Shown one piece after another: positions 43,688 to 55,138 of a stretch of DNA of 64,000 bases. The notes below the pieces were generated by a model. That model saw nothing but the letters and a program-made list of their open reading frames with translations, searched no databases and was not told where the DNA came from. Both the position numbers and the translations under genes were made by a program. Origin of the DNA: Scedosporium boydii (lineage: Eukaryota > Ascomycota > Sordariomycetes > Microascales > Microascaceae); the NCBI GenBank assembly GCA_002221725.1, contig NJFT01000083.1, positions 62,001 through 126,000 on the forward strand. Direction: 5' to 3'. Position 1 is the first letter of the stretch. Every line of letters starts with the position of its first letter.

Positions 43688-46600
43688 GCTAGGCAGATCT
43701 CCCTCCTAGGGCGTGGGGTGAGACGAGAGATTTTGAGAGGGGATATCGGTCTTGACGTCGAGGCAAGGAATGGGTAGCTACAGTAGCAGACGCCACCCTC
43801 GCAATGGCTCTGGAGGAGAATAAGTCAGTTGAGTAAACAAGAGGTTGATATTGAGTGCAGGTATTAGGAATGCCAAACTGTGTGGGAAAGGTAGTTAAGA
43901 TGGGAAAAAGCTTGCGCAGGTTTTTGTGAGGGAGAGATGTTAAAGGGGAAAACAAGAGGGCATATATAATAATCGTGTTGGGCATGTGATGTGAAGCATT
44001 TTCTTAAGCTTAAAGAAGAGAGGGAAGGAGCAGAAGCCAAGCAATGAAGGTATGCAATGATGTGCCTCTTTGACACATCAAAATATAGCTTCTTGCTCCA
44101 GCTGTCCAACTAGGGAAGGTCCTAGCTGGCATGACTGGGCTAGATCATGTAAGTGAGCTTTTCCCTCCCCCAGCAACACTTCATGAATGGCACAGCACCG
44201 AAGCACAGTACAATAGCTGCTGCACCAGCTGATCACTCCTCCACACTTTCTAGCCTAAATTCAGACAAAGGGCGTTTCAATTCAAGGCAAGAACTATAAG
44301 CAGCGAGGAAGAAAAACGTAATAAAGCGACCCTGCACTTGCAGACATTGAGCTGCACCATTTAACGAGCGAGGTTAGGTTAAACATGCATGGTGATAGGT
44401 CCCCACTTGTCTCGGCTGGGTGGGATTTGCAGTTCAGGTGACGAAAAGTAGTGCGAGTTTCGGAGGGTGTTGCCGGGAGTCGGGAGGAAAAACGCGCCGG
44501 CACAAGAAGCGCCCCTAGCCGGGCGGTGGCCCATGGCTATCCGAGTAAAGCGGAAAATGGCGGCGTGGGCCGGAGACCTGGGCACAGGCACTTATACCAT
44601 CCCAATGGCTCGACGGGACACGTAACATGGCACAGAAAATCCACACCCAGACGGGAAACACATGCGCGTCACTGGACGTATAGAAAGACGGAAGCAGCGT
44701 GTCACGAAGTCGAGGGAGTCGAGACGATTCGATCTGAACTGTCGATCGGAACCCAAAGCTCGAATACGGCGAAACCCCTACATTGGGAGACGGAAGATGT
44801 TGTGGCCAGTCGATGGTGTATTGGGTGAGGAGAAGAGGTGGGTACCATAACTTCGTAGCTCTCTGGTGGCAGTGGGAGATTAAGTGTGAGGAGGGACAGC
44901 TAAACTTACTCTTGAAACTTGCTAGGTTATAAGAGGGGGGATGATTTAAACTGGCTGTTCGATTGCTAATGCTTTCCTGGGCGAGGTAAGTAGCTGTTCA
45001 AGAGCGATTCTTTTCGCTAGATGGTCGTGAATCCTGGTGGAGAGATGGTAATGAGCGGGCAGAAGGGAGGAAAGAAAAGTCAAGACGAGCTTTGGACGAG
45101 TGGAGGGACTCAGAAACCTTTTATTATGGTGTCCTCCAAGAGACAACACAACGCCATTGCCATGCTATCGACCCAAGGTGGATGGTGGGGGGTGGGGATA
45201 TTGGATCTCGTGTGGGAAATCCCATCAACGAGCGATAGCTCGCTCCGTATCCTCCACTGATCATTGTCTGCACTACTAGAGAAAGGGAGACTACTATGAG
45301 CTTGGAAGGAGATGTACTCTTGGATGACCGCGACTAAAGATAGGTATCGATACATGTTGGAGGGCAAGGCAAGAATCTGGCGCGATAGGTTAAACGGGTT
45401 AGATCGAGGTAGTGGAAGGTAGTGTAGCAAGAGTCAGAAGCAAGAAGCAGACAGATGGGATAGGCTCATTGTGTTGGATAGTAGAATAGAGCGGGCTGGC
45501 TGGCGGCGAATTTGTTCTCCGTACGGCCCCGATTTGGTGGGACGACCCAGAAAAGGCTTATCACAGTGCGGCGGCCTAGTGTTACGTGCGTGCCGAGGCT
45601 TTGTGGGGGTGCACAGATAATGCGAACTTGAGCAACTGCTGGAGCAATTGGCTGTGGCGAATTGAATGGCTCTCCTTCGACGTCACCTCTCCGTGAAAGG
45701 AACTAAACTAAACGAATCTAGCATGGGACGCCCCGGACAGCGGCGAGCCAATCATTTAAGGCATATTACCCACCCATTATTGCATACGCCAAGAGGGACC
45801 CACTTGGCTGTCTGATGAAACGGATAGATCAATAAAGTCAACGAAACAATCATTAGCACCATCGAAAAAAAGGCACCACAGCCCTGTTTAAGTGACCACG
45901 TTTAAGCAGTGCTAGGCTGTAGCATTCCCTCTCAATTTAATGAGGGTTGTGTAGCCGTTCTCAATGAGGACGAGGAGAGTGCAGGCCGACATGTGTTTTT
46001 TCGGAAAAATCGTCTGGTGGACCATGTGAGTAATTACGAATCAACTCATGATGAGTTGGAGCAAGAAACAAAAGTATTAGCAGATGGAAACGTGCCAGAT
46101 CAATGCATCAATCAAATTAGTTTACGTTCCCTATTTCCAGGGGCAGGTTTCCTACCCTTGGGCCAGGGATGAATTGGCAAATCCAGTTCAAAATGAAAAA
46201 TAGTGAAGAAAGCTATGATCCATCCCCTGTTCCATTGACTAAACGACGACATCATAATACTACACGGCACGGGTCACATGGAGAGAGACAAAATTCTTAA
46301 CTGCACAGGCGGTCCAGGAGTTACCTTCCCCTTAAGTCTAGTGCTCCCCGCCCCCTTGATCCTTCTTTGATGCTCTGTTCCCTGGTGAAGATGTCAGAGA
46401 CGAGCAAACACGTAATAATAACTCGAGCTCCCCGGGCTTTTACTCATACTTTAGAGGTTCACCGAGAGATCGAGTCTGCCTGCTGGACCTGGCTGGACCT
46501 GGACCTCATTTGGCGTAACCAATCAGCAGACTGTCTTCTAACCGGTGAACGTCCTCCGATGTCGTTCTCGTTTCACTTACACCTCATCACCCCGTCGCGT

Positions 46601-48722
46601 TGGCAGCATGTTCAAGGATTGACATCAGTGCAGGCGGCGGTGAGCATCTGCGACCAGCAGCTTATTTCCCATTACAATACGGATTTGACTAATAACCAGG
46701 TCATGGCATTCAGTCTTACTCTCCTTGCTTTGCTACTCCGCCGAGCGCGGTGTCGGGGTGAGAAAACCCTTGAGAACTTGGCCGAGAAACCATCGGTGAG
46801 GATTTAGGAGTGCCGGTCTCGCCATGATTCGGGACTTTTCTCCCTCGGTCTATGTATGATTTGCAGAGTGTACTGGCGCCTGACCCATAGGAAACAAATC
46901 TCCCGTATCCGTGCCTGTACAATGACTTTTTTTCCCTTCTTCTTTTTCTTTTTTTCTTTTTTTTTTTCCTTTTTTCTTTTTTTCCTTTTTTTCTTTTTTT
47001 TTCCTTTTTTTCTTTTTTTTTCCTTTTCTAGCCTCTTTCTGTAGATATGAGGCCCTGCATTGGCTCAAGAAAAAAAGAAAAAGGAGTCCGAAACGAGGGT
47101 AATACGTGGGGCCTGACCAATGGTGGGCGCCGACTTTCCAATGCCCCGGACCCTTGCATCCACAGCGTAGGAAACGGTCAAGATCCTGCATCTTTCGGAG
47201 GGCTGCAGCTATGCGATGCGTCGGCTACATTGGATGCGGGACCTAGCGTGAGAGGGTGTAAGAGGATGTTCTGAGGCGAGTCAGACCAGGTTAATTAGAA
47301 GCTGCCATGTACCGGTACGGAGGTGTCTAAAAGCCCCGCCCTCGTGACAGAGCCTCTATCACAGCACCCACAGCATCTTCAATCATCTTCAAAAAAATCG
47401 ACAAAGAGAAAGTTTAGCGTTCCGGCCAATCACAGGGGAGCCATCGTCCAAGAATCTCTTATCTCGACCCTATAACTTCGAGATCCTCCCCCCCTTTTGC
47501 CTCGAGTATGCAATGATGGGCATACAGCTGTAGTAACTCGGAACAGGAGGGTATCGTCAGATTGACATTTTCTGGGGATCGACGGGGATCGTATTGTTGA
47601 AAAAGTCACGTTCTTTTCATCGACGTGATTACTCCGTATAGTCAGACCAGCTTAAATTCCAAATGGATCACAAAAGAGATCTGCATGTCTATCCACTGCT
47701 TCCGCCCTGCTGTCTTCCAATTACTTCGTATGCCTGTAGGGACCAAAGGCGAAACCAACTCTAGGTGGGGACCACCAAGACCAAGACTGATCCGCTTATC
47801 TCCAACTACACTAGAAAACTTCCGAGGGGATGGTGCAAATCTAACTTGCTAGTTAGCACCTCTGCTTCCCATCATTGATCCGCCCCCACGTTTTAGAGAG
47901 CCAATGCGCAGCAGCGTATTTCCGAACATCTGAAGGTTTGCGACCAAAACCAGCCTTTCACTATATTTTACACCCCCCTTTTGTTGACTTACCCCATTAG
48001 CCCCGTTTAGACCGATTTTGGTTTGCCACGCATGCTTTTTCCGAGAGCGACCGAAATCGGAACCGGAGTCAGGGACTCGCAGGCCAAAACTGTCCCTCCT
48101 GCCCAGACTTAATAACAAGAAGTGGAGGTGCCTTGGATGCACATGTTCCGAATAATTCCGATGTTGGCAGATAAACCAGAGGATGAACAGTTCCAAAAAG
48201 TATTACTGAAGTCCATTAATAAGTTAAACTTGCTCGATGATTCATTGGACATGATGGCAGAAGACAGAAGACCGATGTGAAGCCCCGAAATCTTCCTGCA
48301 TCGCTTTTCGCGATAATTGCATAAGCACATTGTTAAGCTCCCTTGCCCCACAGCCATAACTTGATTCCACAGGGCTGGCTGAGAGGACTTCTTTGTTCAG
48401 ACAGAATCACAAAACAGAGATACCTGGCGGCGCTCCTCCGCCCATTTTTTTTAGACTTTACAATATACACAACATTGCGAAGACAATGGATCTGGTCATT
48501 CTGAGGGTTGATGAACAATACAATTGTGTGCGGGAGCGCGCCCTGGGGTATGGTCTGAATCGGGATGTGTTCAGACGACGTCATTTGTGATATTCCGAAC
48601 AATAGCCGCATTACATAGCACTTCTTCCGCATGAGGAAATTGAATCGAGCCTCACACGCAACCGTAGGCTTTTATTTACTTTCACAGAGCATATCCAATA
48701 TCCCTAAACGCCATTGCTCAAG
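43688..48722. other. 5-kb region without a recognised gene
   Basis: The GLT1 promoter should lie at the left end and the APC15 promoter at the right. In between I found no domain, tRNA or transposon signature. Open frames are below 150 codons and unconvincing. It contains a pure pyrimidine tract (46926-47029), one TACTTCGTA (47722) and one TACTCCGTA (47630). A non-coding RNA or a fast-evolving small gene cannot be excluded. Confidence 0.45.
46926..47029 (+). repeat. 104-nt uninterrupted polypyrimidine tract
   Basis: Runs of 5-11 T separated by C, CC or CCC, with no purine on this strand over 104 nt. Such homopyrimidine/homopurine tracts can adopt triplex (H-DNA) structures. A biological role here is not shown. 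Confidence 0.9.
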
Positions 48723-49899
48723 ATGATGTCCTTACTCCCAGACTTCACACCCCGAGATGTAAGATCGCCGATTCCTAGAAATCCCCCGGGACCTAAAATG
48801 CAAGCAAAAACAAAAACGCTGACGTGTTGACAAGCCCCACTCCCTCTGGTATACATCCTCGCGACACCCTCACATCCCCCCTCTCACCGGCGACGCGGCA
48901 AACGGCCCCAATGGAGGCAACCCCCAAGATCCGAACCACCGGCGCGCCGGCCACCAGCAGCAACAGCATCAACAATACCACCACCACCTAGCCGTCGAGC
49001 GATCCCAGCTGGCGCGTCTGCGCGCCGACGAGCAGCACATGGAGCGACTACGACTCAACGTGCAGAACTTCGGCAGCGGGTGGTTGAAGCCCGCGGGTGT
49101 CGTCAAAACACTGCATCAGATGAGGGAGGAGAGGCGAGAGCAGGAGGAGCACCAGGAGGCGCTGAGGCGGGAGGCGTTGGCGCAAGAGCTGGCGGAGGCG
49201 GAGGCGGCGGGACAAGAGGAGTTTGCGGAGGAGGAGGAGGGGATGGATGATGTGCAGCTGGAGGAGGCGAGAGATTTGGATGACGATATTCCCGAGGCGG
49301 ATGGCATGAGTCTTGGGTTTGGGGACTCGGATAGCGAGGGGTCGTCGACTGTGCCAGATGATGCGGGGGAGGGGTCGGAGGCGGATGATGAGGAATTGAC
49401 GAGGAGAGAGCAAGTGCAGGCGCAGAATGAGCTCGTCACGGCGGGGATGCGCAGGACGGCTGATGCGTTCCGCGAGGCTCTCGCGAGGGGTCATGCCGAT
49501 CCGGCCGAGGATATGTACGGCGGAGAGGAGGAGCTCGACGAAGATGGCCAGGGCCACATGTTGGACGAGGAGGACTTCTACCAGAGCATGGTGGAGCCCG
49601 GCGAGGACATGGATATGGACGCGAACCTTGACGATGAGATTCCCGAGGCTGAACTTAGTGGCTACGAGCATACTGATTCGGACGCCGAGTTGACGAGCAG
49701 TGAGGAGGAGGAGGATTACTCGGAGCTGAGGATGAGCCATCAAACAGCCGTGCTAGCGCCCCCACAGAGTCCTCCGTCGTTACGAGCTAGAGGCCGTGAC
49801 GAGCTGAGGGTGAGCATGGATCTTAGCAGTATCTTGTCGCGGGACGAGAGCAGCTTTATGGAGAGCAGCCCAGCGATGCGGGGAGCGCGACGTCCGTGA
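48723..49899 (+). CDS. MND2: Anaphase-promoting complex subunit APC15/MND2
   Basis: Two exons, 48723-48758 and 48835-49899, encode 366 residues. The 76-nt intron has donor GAT|GTAAGA and acceptor CAAG|CCC. The protein starts MMSLLPDFTPRD and then PHSLWYTSSRHP, the conserved APC15 N-terminus. A second block is RLRADEQHMERLRLNVQNFG, then SGWLKPAGVVKTLHQMREER. A Gln/His-rich stretch lies between the two blocks, and the C-terminal two thirds is strongly acidic and probably disordered. In the APC/C ubiquitin ligase, APC15/Mnd2 promotes mitotic-checkpoint-complex turnover and, in yeast, restrains meiotic Ama1. Two ATGs are adjacent; either may be used. The small first exon is easily missed by automatic annotation. 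Confidence 0.88.
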
Positions 49900-50645
49900 A
49901 GGTTCGGGCGACGAGGTAATGAGAATTACGAGCGGAAACGGAAACATGGGTTAGGCGTGATGGCGGCGTTTGAATTGGAATCATAGAAAGCATGGAACAG
50001 CAATTATGTATAATACCCGGCGGATATCAAAAAGCTCTTTAGTCTTTCATAGGAGGAGGAGTCAGCGATCCGGAGAAGGAACGATGAACAGAAATCATAT
50101 TTGATGTATTACAAGAGCGCTATATCGTATTACCATAAAGTAGTTTCCCAGATCCCTCCAAAGCCATCGTTAGTCCTAGGGAGTGCCTTTTTACCCCCAA
50201 CACTTCCGTGACCCTTTCCCAGAACAGGGTAGAAAACAAAGCGAAAAACAGAGATTTCTTTTGTTTTGCTCTCAGAGCAACACCACAAAACGCCTGTTTT
50301 GATGCCGTGCAAGAAATGTGGATCCGGTCCCCAACGTCTATAAAATGCATCAGGGGACACAACCACGAAAAAAAGAAAAGAAAAGAAAACGAGAAAACCC
50401 CCAGTTTTCCTCGCCGAACGTCATTCCGGACGCCTCCATGCGGTCTAATAAGCCAGACACCCACCGCCCTTCTTCGTTATGCTCCTCAAATATATGTGTG
50501 TGGTTGTTCCGTACAAGCTACCGAAGGCTGCCGGTGGATGTTTACCACTCCGCTGGCGCAAGGCTTCGGTTCGAAAGCGAGATGATAAAGAATAGGATTC
50601 GTCCGTTTCGCCGATCTCATAACGTCGTGTAGGGTTCGTCGCCAC
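49900..50645. other. Convergent spacer APC15 / BET1
   Basis: 746 nt between convergent genes, expected to hold 3' UTRs. Overlapping short open frames on both strands have no recognisable content. Confidence 0.4.
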
Positions 50646-51590
50646 TCAGAACAACCAGACATACATAAAGATGAGGATGACGGCTGCGAAGAAGGCGAGC
50701 CACGCCTTCCAGGGTATGCCGGTGCGTTCGGCCATCAGGAGCATGCGGTTCATGGTGCCTCGGAGACGGACGCGTGTGTTGTCGAAGCCTTCGTTCATCT
50801 TTTCCGCAAGGGCGGAGGATTCCCGGATCTCGTCACCGATGGCTACCGTCATCTATTGGGATGAAGTTAGCAAACGCGGGTGACCAGGGAACTGGTAGGG
50901 GTCTACATACGTCTTTTAGAATCTTGACCTTCCCTAGGATGCCATCCACCTGCTGGTCGTTCTGGCTCTCGAGCTCGTTCAGGACCGCATCGCTGTACTG
51001 TCCCCTAGCGTCCGATGTTAGCATGCCGCCGCCTAGCGCTTCTGCGTTCTCCTCCCTAGCCATTTTCATCCACGGAGCCGAGTATGGCCGATTTGACCGT
51101 AGCGTAAAAGATGGAGGACGATTCCTTACTTCTTGTTCGGTGTCGCTGGCCTATATCCACCGCTCGCCACACCAAGATGATTGCCGTCTCCTCCCGTCGC
51201 CGTACCATTCCCAGGATATCCATAACCGCCGTATCTGTTAGGGCTCGCGCTCACGGGCCGCCGCGCCGCTTCGCCGGCATCGTAACCCGCAAAGAGGGCG
51301 CTTCGCGGGTCGCGCTGGTGGAGATTCGATGCGAATCTGCAGAGTCGAATATCGTGGTTAGCCAGCCTGTGTCATGGGCCCTCTAGGTACCAGCAGATCT
51401 CGAGAGGTATTTAGATTGCATCGCCTAAGTCACCCAAGGGTGTCTAGTTGTCGGGTGACGGTTTTGGATAGGCGATAACTAGAGATCTAGCGGATGGTCG
51501 TGATCTTCGGGTGAGGGGCGAATGATCTCGCATATCGCCTGCGACAAGGTAAGATAAGGCGACATGGGACGTTACTAACCTTGATGACAT
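50646..51590 (-). CDS. BET1: BET1-type ER-Golgi SNARE
   Basis: Four exons, 51590-51580 (11 nt), 51336-51130, 51004-50911 and 50852-50646, encode 172 residues. The first splice (donor AG|GTTAGT, acceptor TGCAG|A) builds MSSRFASNLHQRDPRSALFA. A Gly/Tyr/Pro-rich N-terminal region follows. The Qc-type SNARE motif spans about residues 78-140: YSDAVLNELESQNDQQVDGI, LGKVKILKDMTVAIGDEIRE, SSALAEKMNEGFDNTRVRL. A single C-terminal membrane anchor AWLAFFAAVILIFMYVWLF ends the protein, as for a tail-anchored SNARE. Bet1 acts with Sec22, Bos1 and Sed5 in fusion of COPII vesicles with the cis-Golgi. Starting translation inside exon 3 instead would drop the conserved N-terminus. Confidence 0.92.
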
Positions 51591-52730
51591 TGTTTGATAG
51601 ATCTGATAAATTTGCCAAGAGATCTGTTGATGCAAAAAAAGAGTATCTCGGTAAAGAAAAGAGTAAGAGAGAAAGAAGAGAATTAAAAGAGAAAATGTTA
51701 AAACTCGAGAGAAAATTAGGGAGTATCGAAAGGCATCAAAATCTTGAATCTTGAAGAAAAGTTCAAGCCAGGGTGTTATTAGCTTGCAGGGGGGGTGATA
51801 ACTCGAACCAGAATCCCGGCATTGTTAGTGGCTGAGATGGCAGCATAGTGTCCTCATAGTGCGCGGAATAGGGGCCATGGTTGATTGACGAGTTTTGCTG
51901 GTTGGTTCGTTTGGGGAGCCTTAGTCACTAAGATCGTCCATTCCCGCTATTAACCTGGACACTCAGATCGGATGGTGAACCTCAGGCATTTGACGGGTCA
52001 AAATCAGCGTTCAAGTTACTTCCACCAAGTCGTCCTAACATCAGACACTCGCGTCCTGCAAAGATCGGGCAGCGTCTCCGCATCGGCACAGAGCCGATTT
52101 ATTCAGAATATACTCTTAGGTACGATCGGTGCTTCCGATCAAGTGGAGGTGATAAGAGTACGAAGTAATAATGCCACCCAAGCCTTGGGCGCCCCAAGCC
52201 CACTGCTCCACATCGGCGACCTGGGTCCCTTGCATTCTGTGAGATCGAGGCTCTTCCCGCAGTCCAAAGTAGTTTTTTATCGGGACACAAAGGCTTGGCT
52301 CAAAACATCGCCTTTCATCATTCAAAACATTCCCAAACAGGCGTTGTCAACGTGCAATCGATGTATACGCAAAGCTGCACCATGCGACACTTTCTACATT
52401 CCGAGAAAACTCTAGAATTCTACGCGACTCTCAGAGGGTCAACATAAAAACATATAAGCCGTACCCTCCCGTCTCGACCAAGAAAGTCTCAACATATGAC
52501 TGGGGAAGGACCTAGACCATATACACTGTATTTTGTTTTTGTTCGTAAACCTCATTCTAACCTTTTTGATGACGTGAAGCCGTTAAGACATATCGAGTCC
52601 ATACAACGCCCTGCCTCGGAAATCCGTCCAAATCCTCTGTTCTTTTGGCATGACTAGGGACGCCGTGCTCCTGGTTTATGGTCGCGAAAGAGAAACAAGA
52701 ATGCGCAATCGGTGCGGATAACCATTCATT
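51591..52730. other. Intergenic region BET1 / CHZ1
   Basis: About 1.1 kb with the BET1 5' region (purine-rich GAGAAAGAAGAG stretch near 51660-51720) and the CHZ1 3' flank. One TACGAAGTA lies at 52159. A 147-codon plus-strand open frame at 51972 has no supporting features. Confidence 0.45.
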
Positions 52731-53227
52731 TTAACCATCCATCTTCACATCCTCATCGGGAGCCTGGAAGTCGTCATCATCTTCGTCGTCATCGTCATCG
52801 GGGGGGTTCTCCTCGGCGGCCTTGGCGAAGTCGATGACCCGTCCACGGGTTCGGCGACCAGAGTTGATGATGTTGTTGGTGTCAATCTCGTCGAGGTTAT
52901 CCTCCTCCTCTTCTTCTGTATTGGTTCACTGTTAGGATACGACTGCTACATGAGGGCAGGAGAGCGCTTGTTACGGCGCATCACCGCATTGACTTACCAG
53001 CATCGTTGGCCTAGTGGATCTATGTTAGCATACTTGACCGACCGTGAATATTTTTTTTTGTAAGGACATACCTCATCCTCCTCCTCTTCATCGTCGTCAT
53101 CATCGTCCTCGTCCATGGCGGTGTCGACGTGCTCCTCAGCAATAGCCTTGCCCTTGCCCTTGTTCTCCTGGACCTCGCTCGCCTGGGCAGAGGCGCCGTG
53201 AGGAAGAGTAGTACCGTTCGAGGCCAT
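52731..53227 (-). CDS. CHZ1: Histone H2A.Z-H2B chaperone CHZ1
   Basis: Three exons: 53227-53072, a 13-nt micro-exon 53010-52998, and 52915-52731, encoding 117 residues. All introns are GT-AG. The micro-exon encodes ANDA and bridges EEEEDE to EEEEEDNLDEIDTNNIINSG. The CHZ motif is clear: LDEIDTNNIINSGRRTRG, then RVIDFAKA. It is flanked on both sides by Asp/Glu runs, and the protein ends EDVKMDG. Chz1 is a small nuclear chaperone that delivers H2A.Z-H2B dimers for SWR1-dependent exchange. The length agrees with the family in filamentous fungi. The divergent neighbour is EMC10. Confidence 0.92.
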
Positions 53228-53759
53228 TGTTGCTTTAGAATTTAGTTGTTTCTGTTGAAGGTTTCGCAATTGGAAGAAAGGGTCAAAGACGTGTCGAGAG
53301 TTGAGACACTTGGGTGGTCAAGTCAGGCTTGTGCTAGAAGTTTGCAAGTGTGAATGGGATTTGAGGAGAATGGGTGGTGGGGAAGAAGGAAGGTGGCGGT
53401 ATGTGTAGGTAGCTTTTTTAGTGTCTGGGATGCGACTGGTGTGACATTGAGCAAGGCCCCCCTCCCAAAACTCTAAAACAGTCTGTGATTGTTTGCAGGC
53501 AGCGGTCCTCTGGGCAACCACACTAGTCCGCCAGGCTGGTCGAGGTCGCTTGGCAGCAGTTGCCATAATCTCAATTACCCGATATATTTCCGATTCTGAT
53601 GCCGTCAGCAGTAATTGAGGATACCTTCGTCACAATGCACAATGCACAGTTGCAAGGAGTGTCCTACTTGGATGGTGTGTACTTCGTACGAGTCCCAGGT
53701 TTCCTTCCGTTCCGACCCAGTACTCCGTCAACACAATTCCATAGGAACAACCTCCCAGA
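53228..53759. promoter_or_regulatory. Bidirectional promoter CHZ1 / EMC10
   Basis: 532 nt between divergent start codons, with one exact TACTTCGTA at 53680, 72 nt upstream of the EMC10 ATG. Otherwise nothing is recognised. Confidence 0.45.
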
Positions 53760-54396
53760 ATGAGAGTCACTACTCTCTTCTCCGCTCTTTGTACGGCGGC
53801 AGTCGCCAGCGCCGAGCTCGCCAAGATCTACATCCAACCCGTCTCAACATCGCCCAGCACGGAGACACCCCCCGACTTCCTCGCCGACATCGAATACCAT
53901 GTCGCAGACTCCTCCGTCTCGGAAGTCGTATCTTACGAGTTCCCCGAAATTCCCGAAGATGTCGAGACCGTCCGCATCGGCCTCTACGACAGCGCCTCCA
54001 AGTCCTGGATAGCTTCCTCCCTGGCTTCTGTCGAGAACTTCAGCAAGGGCTACGCGCCGGTCATTTTGCTCTCCGTCGACCAGGCCGGCCGGCCGATCGG
54101 AGTCACATTCAAGGGTACACTCATAGATGCGGGCCAGACGAGAGACTTTAGTCCCAAGGCTATCGTGTCGGTTACGAGAAAGGGTGCGCAGCCTGAGCTG
54201 AACAAGCCGATTGTGCTGTCGCCGGAGGGCAAGAAGGTTGTAGAGGAGGAGAAGACTTTGCTGCAAAAGTTCGTTTCGCGATGCCCATCTTTACTACTGC
54301 TCATGGATTTGCGCTTACTGATTGTCTCACAGGTACTGGTGGGTAATAGCGGCCGGTATGCTTTTGATGATGTCGGGTGGAGGAGAGGGAAAATAG
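53760..54396 (+). CDS. EMC10: ER membrane protein complex subunit 10 (EMC10)
   Basis: Two exons, 53760-54268 and 54333-54396, encode 190 residues. The 64-nt intron has donor AA|GTTCGT and acceptor ACAG|GTACTGG. A signal peptide MRVTTLFSALCTAAVASA precedes a luminal beta-sandwich domain with VRIGLYDSASKSWIASSLAS, ENFSKGYAPVILLSVD and GTLIDAGQTRDFSPKAIV. The C-terminus is LLQKYWWVIAAGMLLMMSGG plus a short tail, a single transmembrane segment. EMC10 is a luminal-facing subunit of the EMC insertase for multi-pass and tail-anchored proteins. Without splicing, the frame loses the conserved YWWV anchor. The match to fungal EMC10 is by characteristic C-terminal and DAGQTRDF motifs. Confidence 0.85.
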
Positions 54397-55138
54397 AATT
54401 TTGGCCTTGTATTAATAGACTACATGTCCATGCGATCCCGATTAGCGTTCTCACTATTTTCGCATCACAAATTCCCAAACCGACACCACCAGATGGTGAA
54501 TGATATCTTCGTGAATATCCTTCTTTCTAGCACGCATACCCCACTAACTATAGGCTCACATCACGTCTCTCCCATCTGCCATCCGAGTAATGCAGAAAAC
54601 ATGCCCGGCTGCACTTCTGTCAAGTAAATAAGTATAGAATAAATGCAGTATTAAAACACTGTAAGGAGCCCTTAACCGGCCGTCTAACATCGACATGATA
54701 CGAACCAGAAAGGCCAGCATGCCATGACCTCCGGGGTATCCCTCCAAACAACCTGAAGTTCGCTCGCCATTCCATGCCTCTATAACAGTCGCTTTCTTGA
54801 TTGGCCTAAAGAAACCCCAATCCAAAAACATTTGCCTTCCCATGCAAACCGATTCCCCTTAACTCCATTTATCTAACGCCCTAATACACTATGATTGCGA
54901 GAATAAGCATGAACATGAAGAACCGGGGGCCGGTCGAATGTTCGTGGTACCCGCCCTTTTTGTAAGATGAGCTCGCTTCTTTCTCGGCCGACAGTTAGAA
55001 GGCCAGGATAAGGAGATGGATTGAAAAATAAAAGGACAAAGAAAAAAAAAATGAGAGAAAAGAAAGGCAAAAGGAAGAAGAAAAAAAATTATAAGGTGAA
55101 ACCCCACAAAGGGGGCTAAGTGATTCGCTGTGGTCCAC
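54397..55138. other. Convergent spacer EMC10 / PREG-like
   Basis: 742 nt holding two 3' UTRs. A purine-rich, A-rich stretch (about 55020-55090) lies just past the cyclin stop codon. No gene is supported. Confidence 0.4.

Noticed and set aside
46367..46807. 146-codon open frame in the 5-kb gene-poor region
   Set aside because: No recognisable domain and no flanking splice or promoter evidence.
49048..49743. 231-codon minus-strand open frame
   Set aside because: Antisense shadow of the acidic APC15 tail. Its Leu/Arg/His-rich composition is the complement of GAG/GAC-rich codons.
51972..52415. 147-codon open frame between BET1 and CHZ1
   Set aside because: No motif, interrupted by a dispersed TACGAAGTA copy, and composition typical of intergenic DNA.
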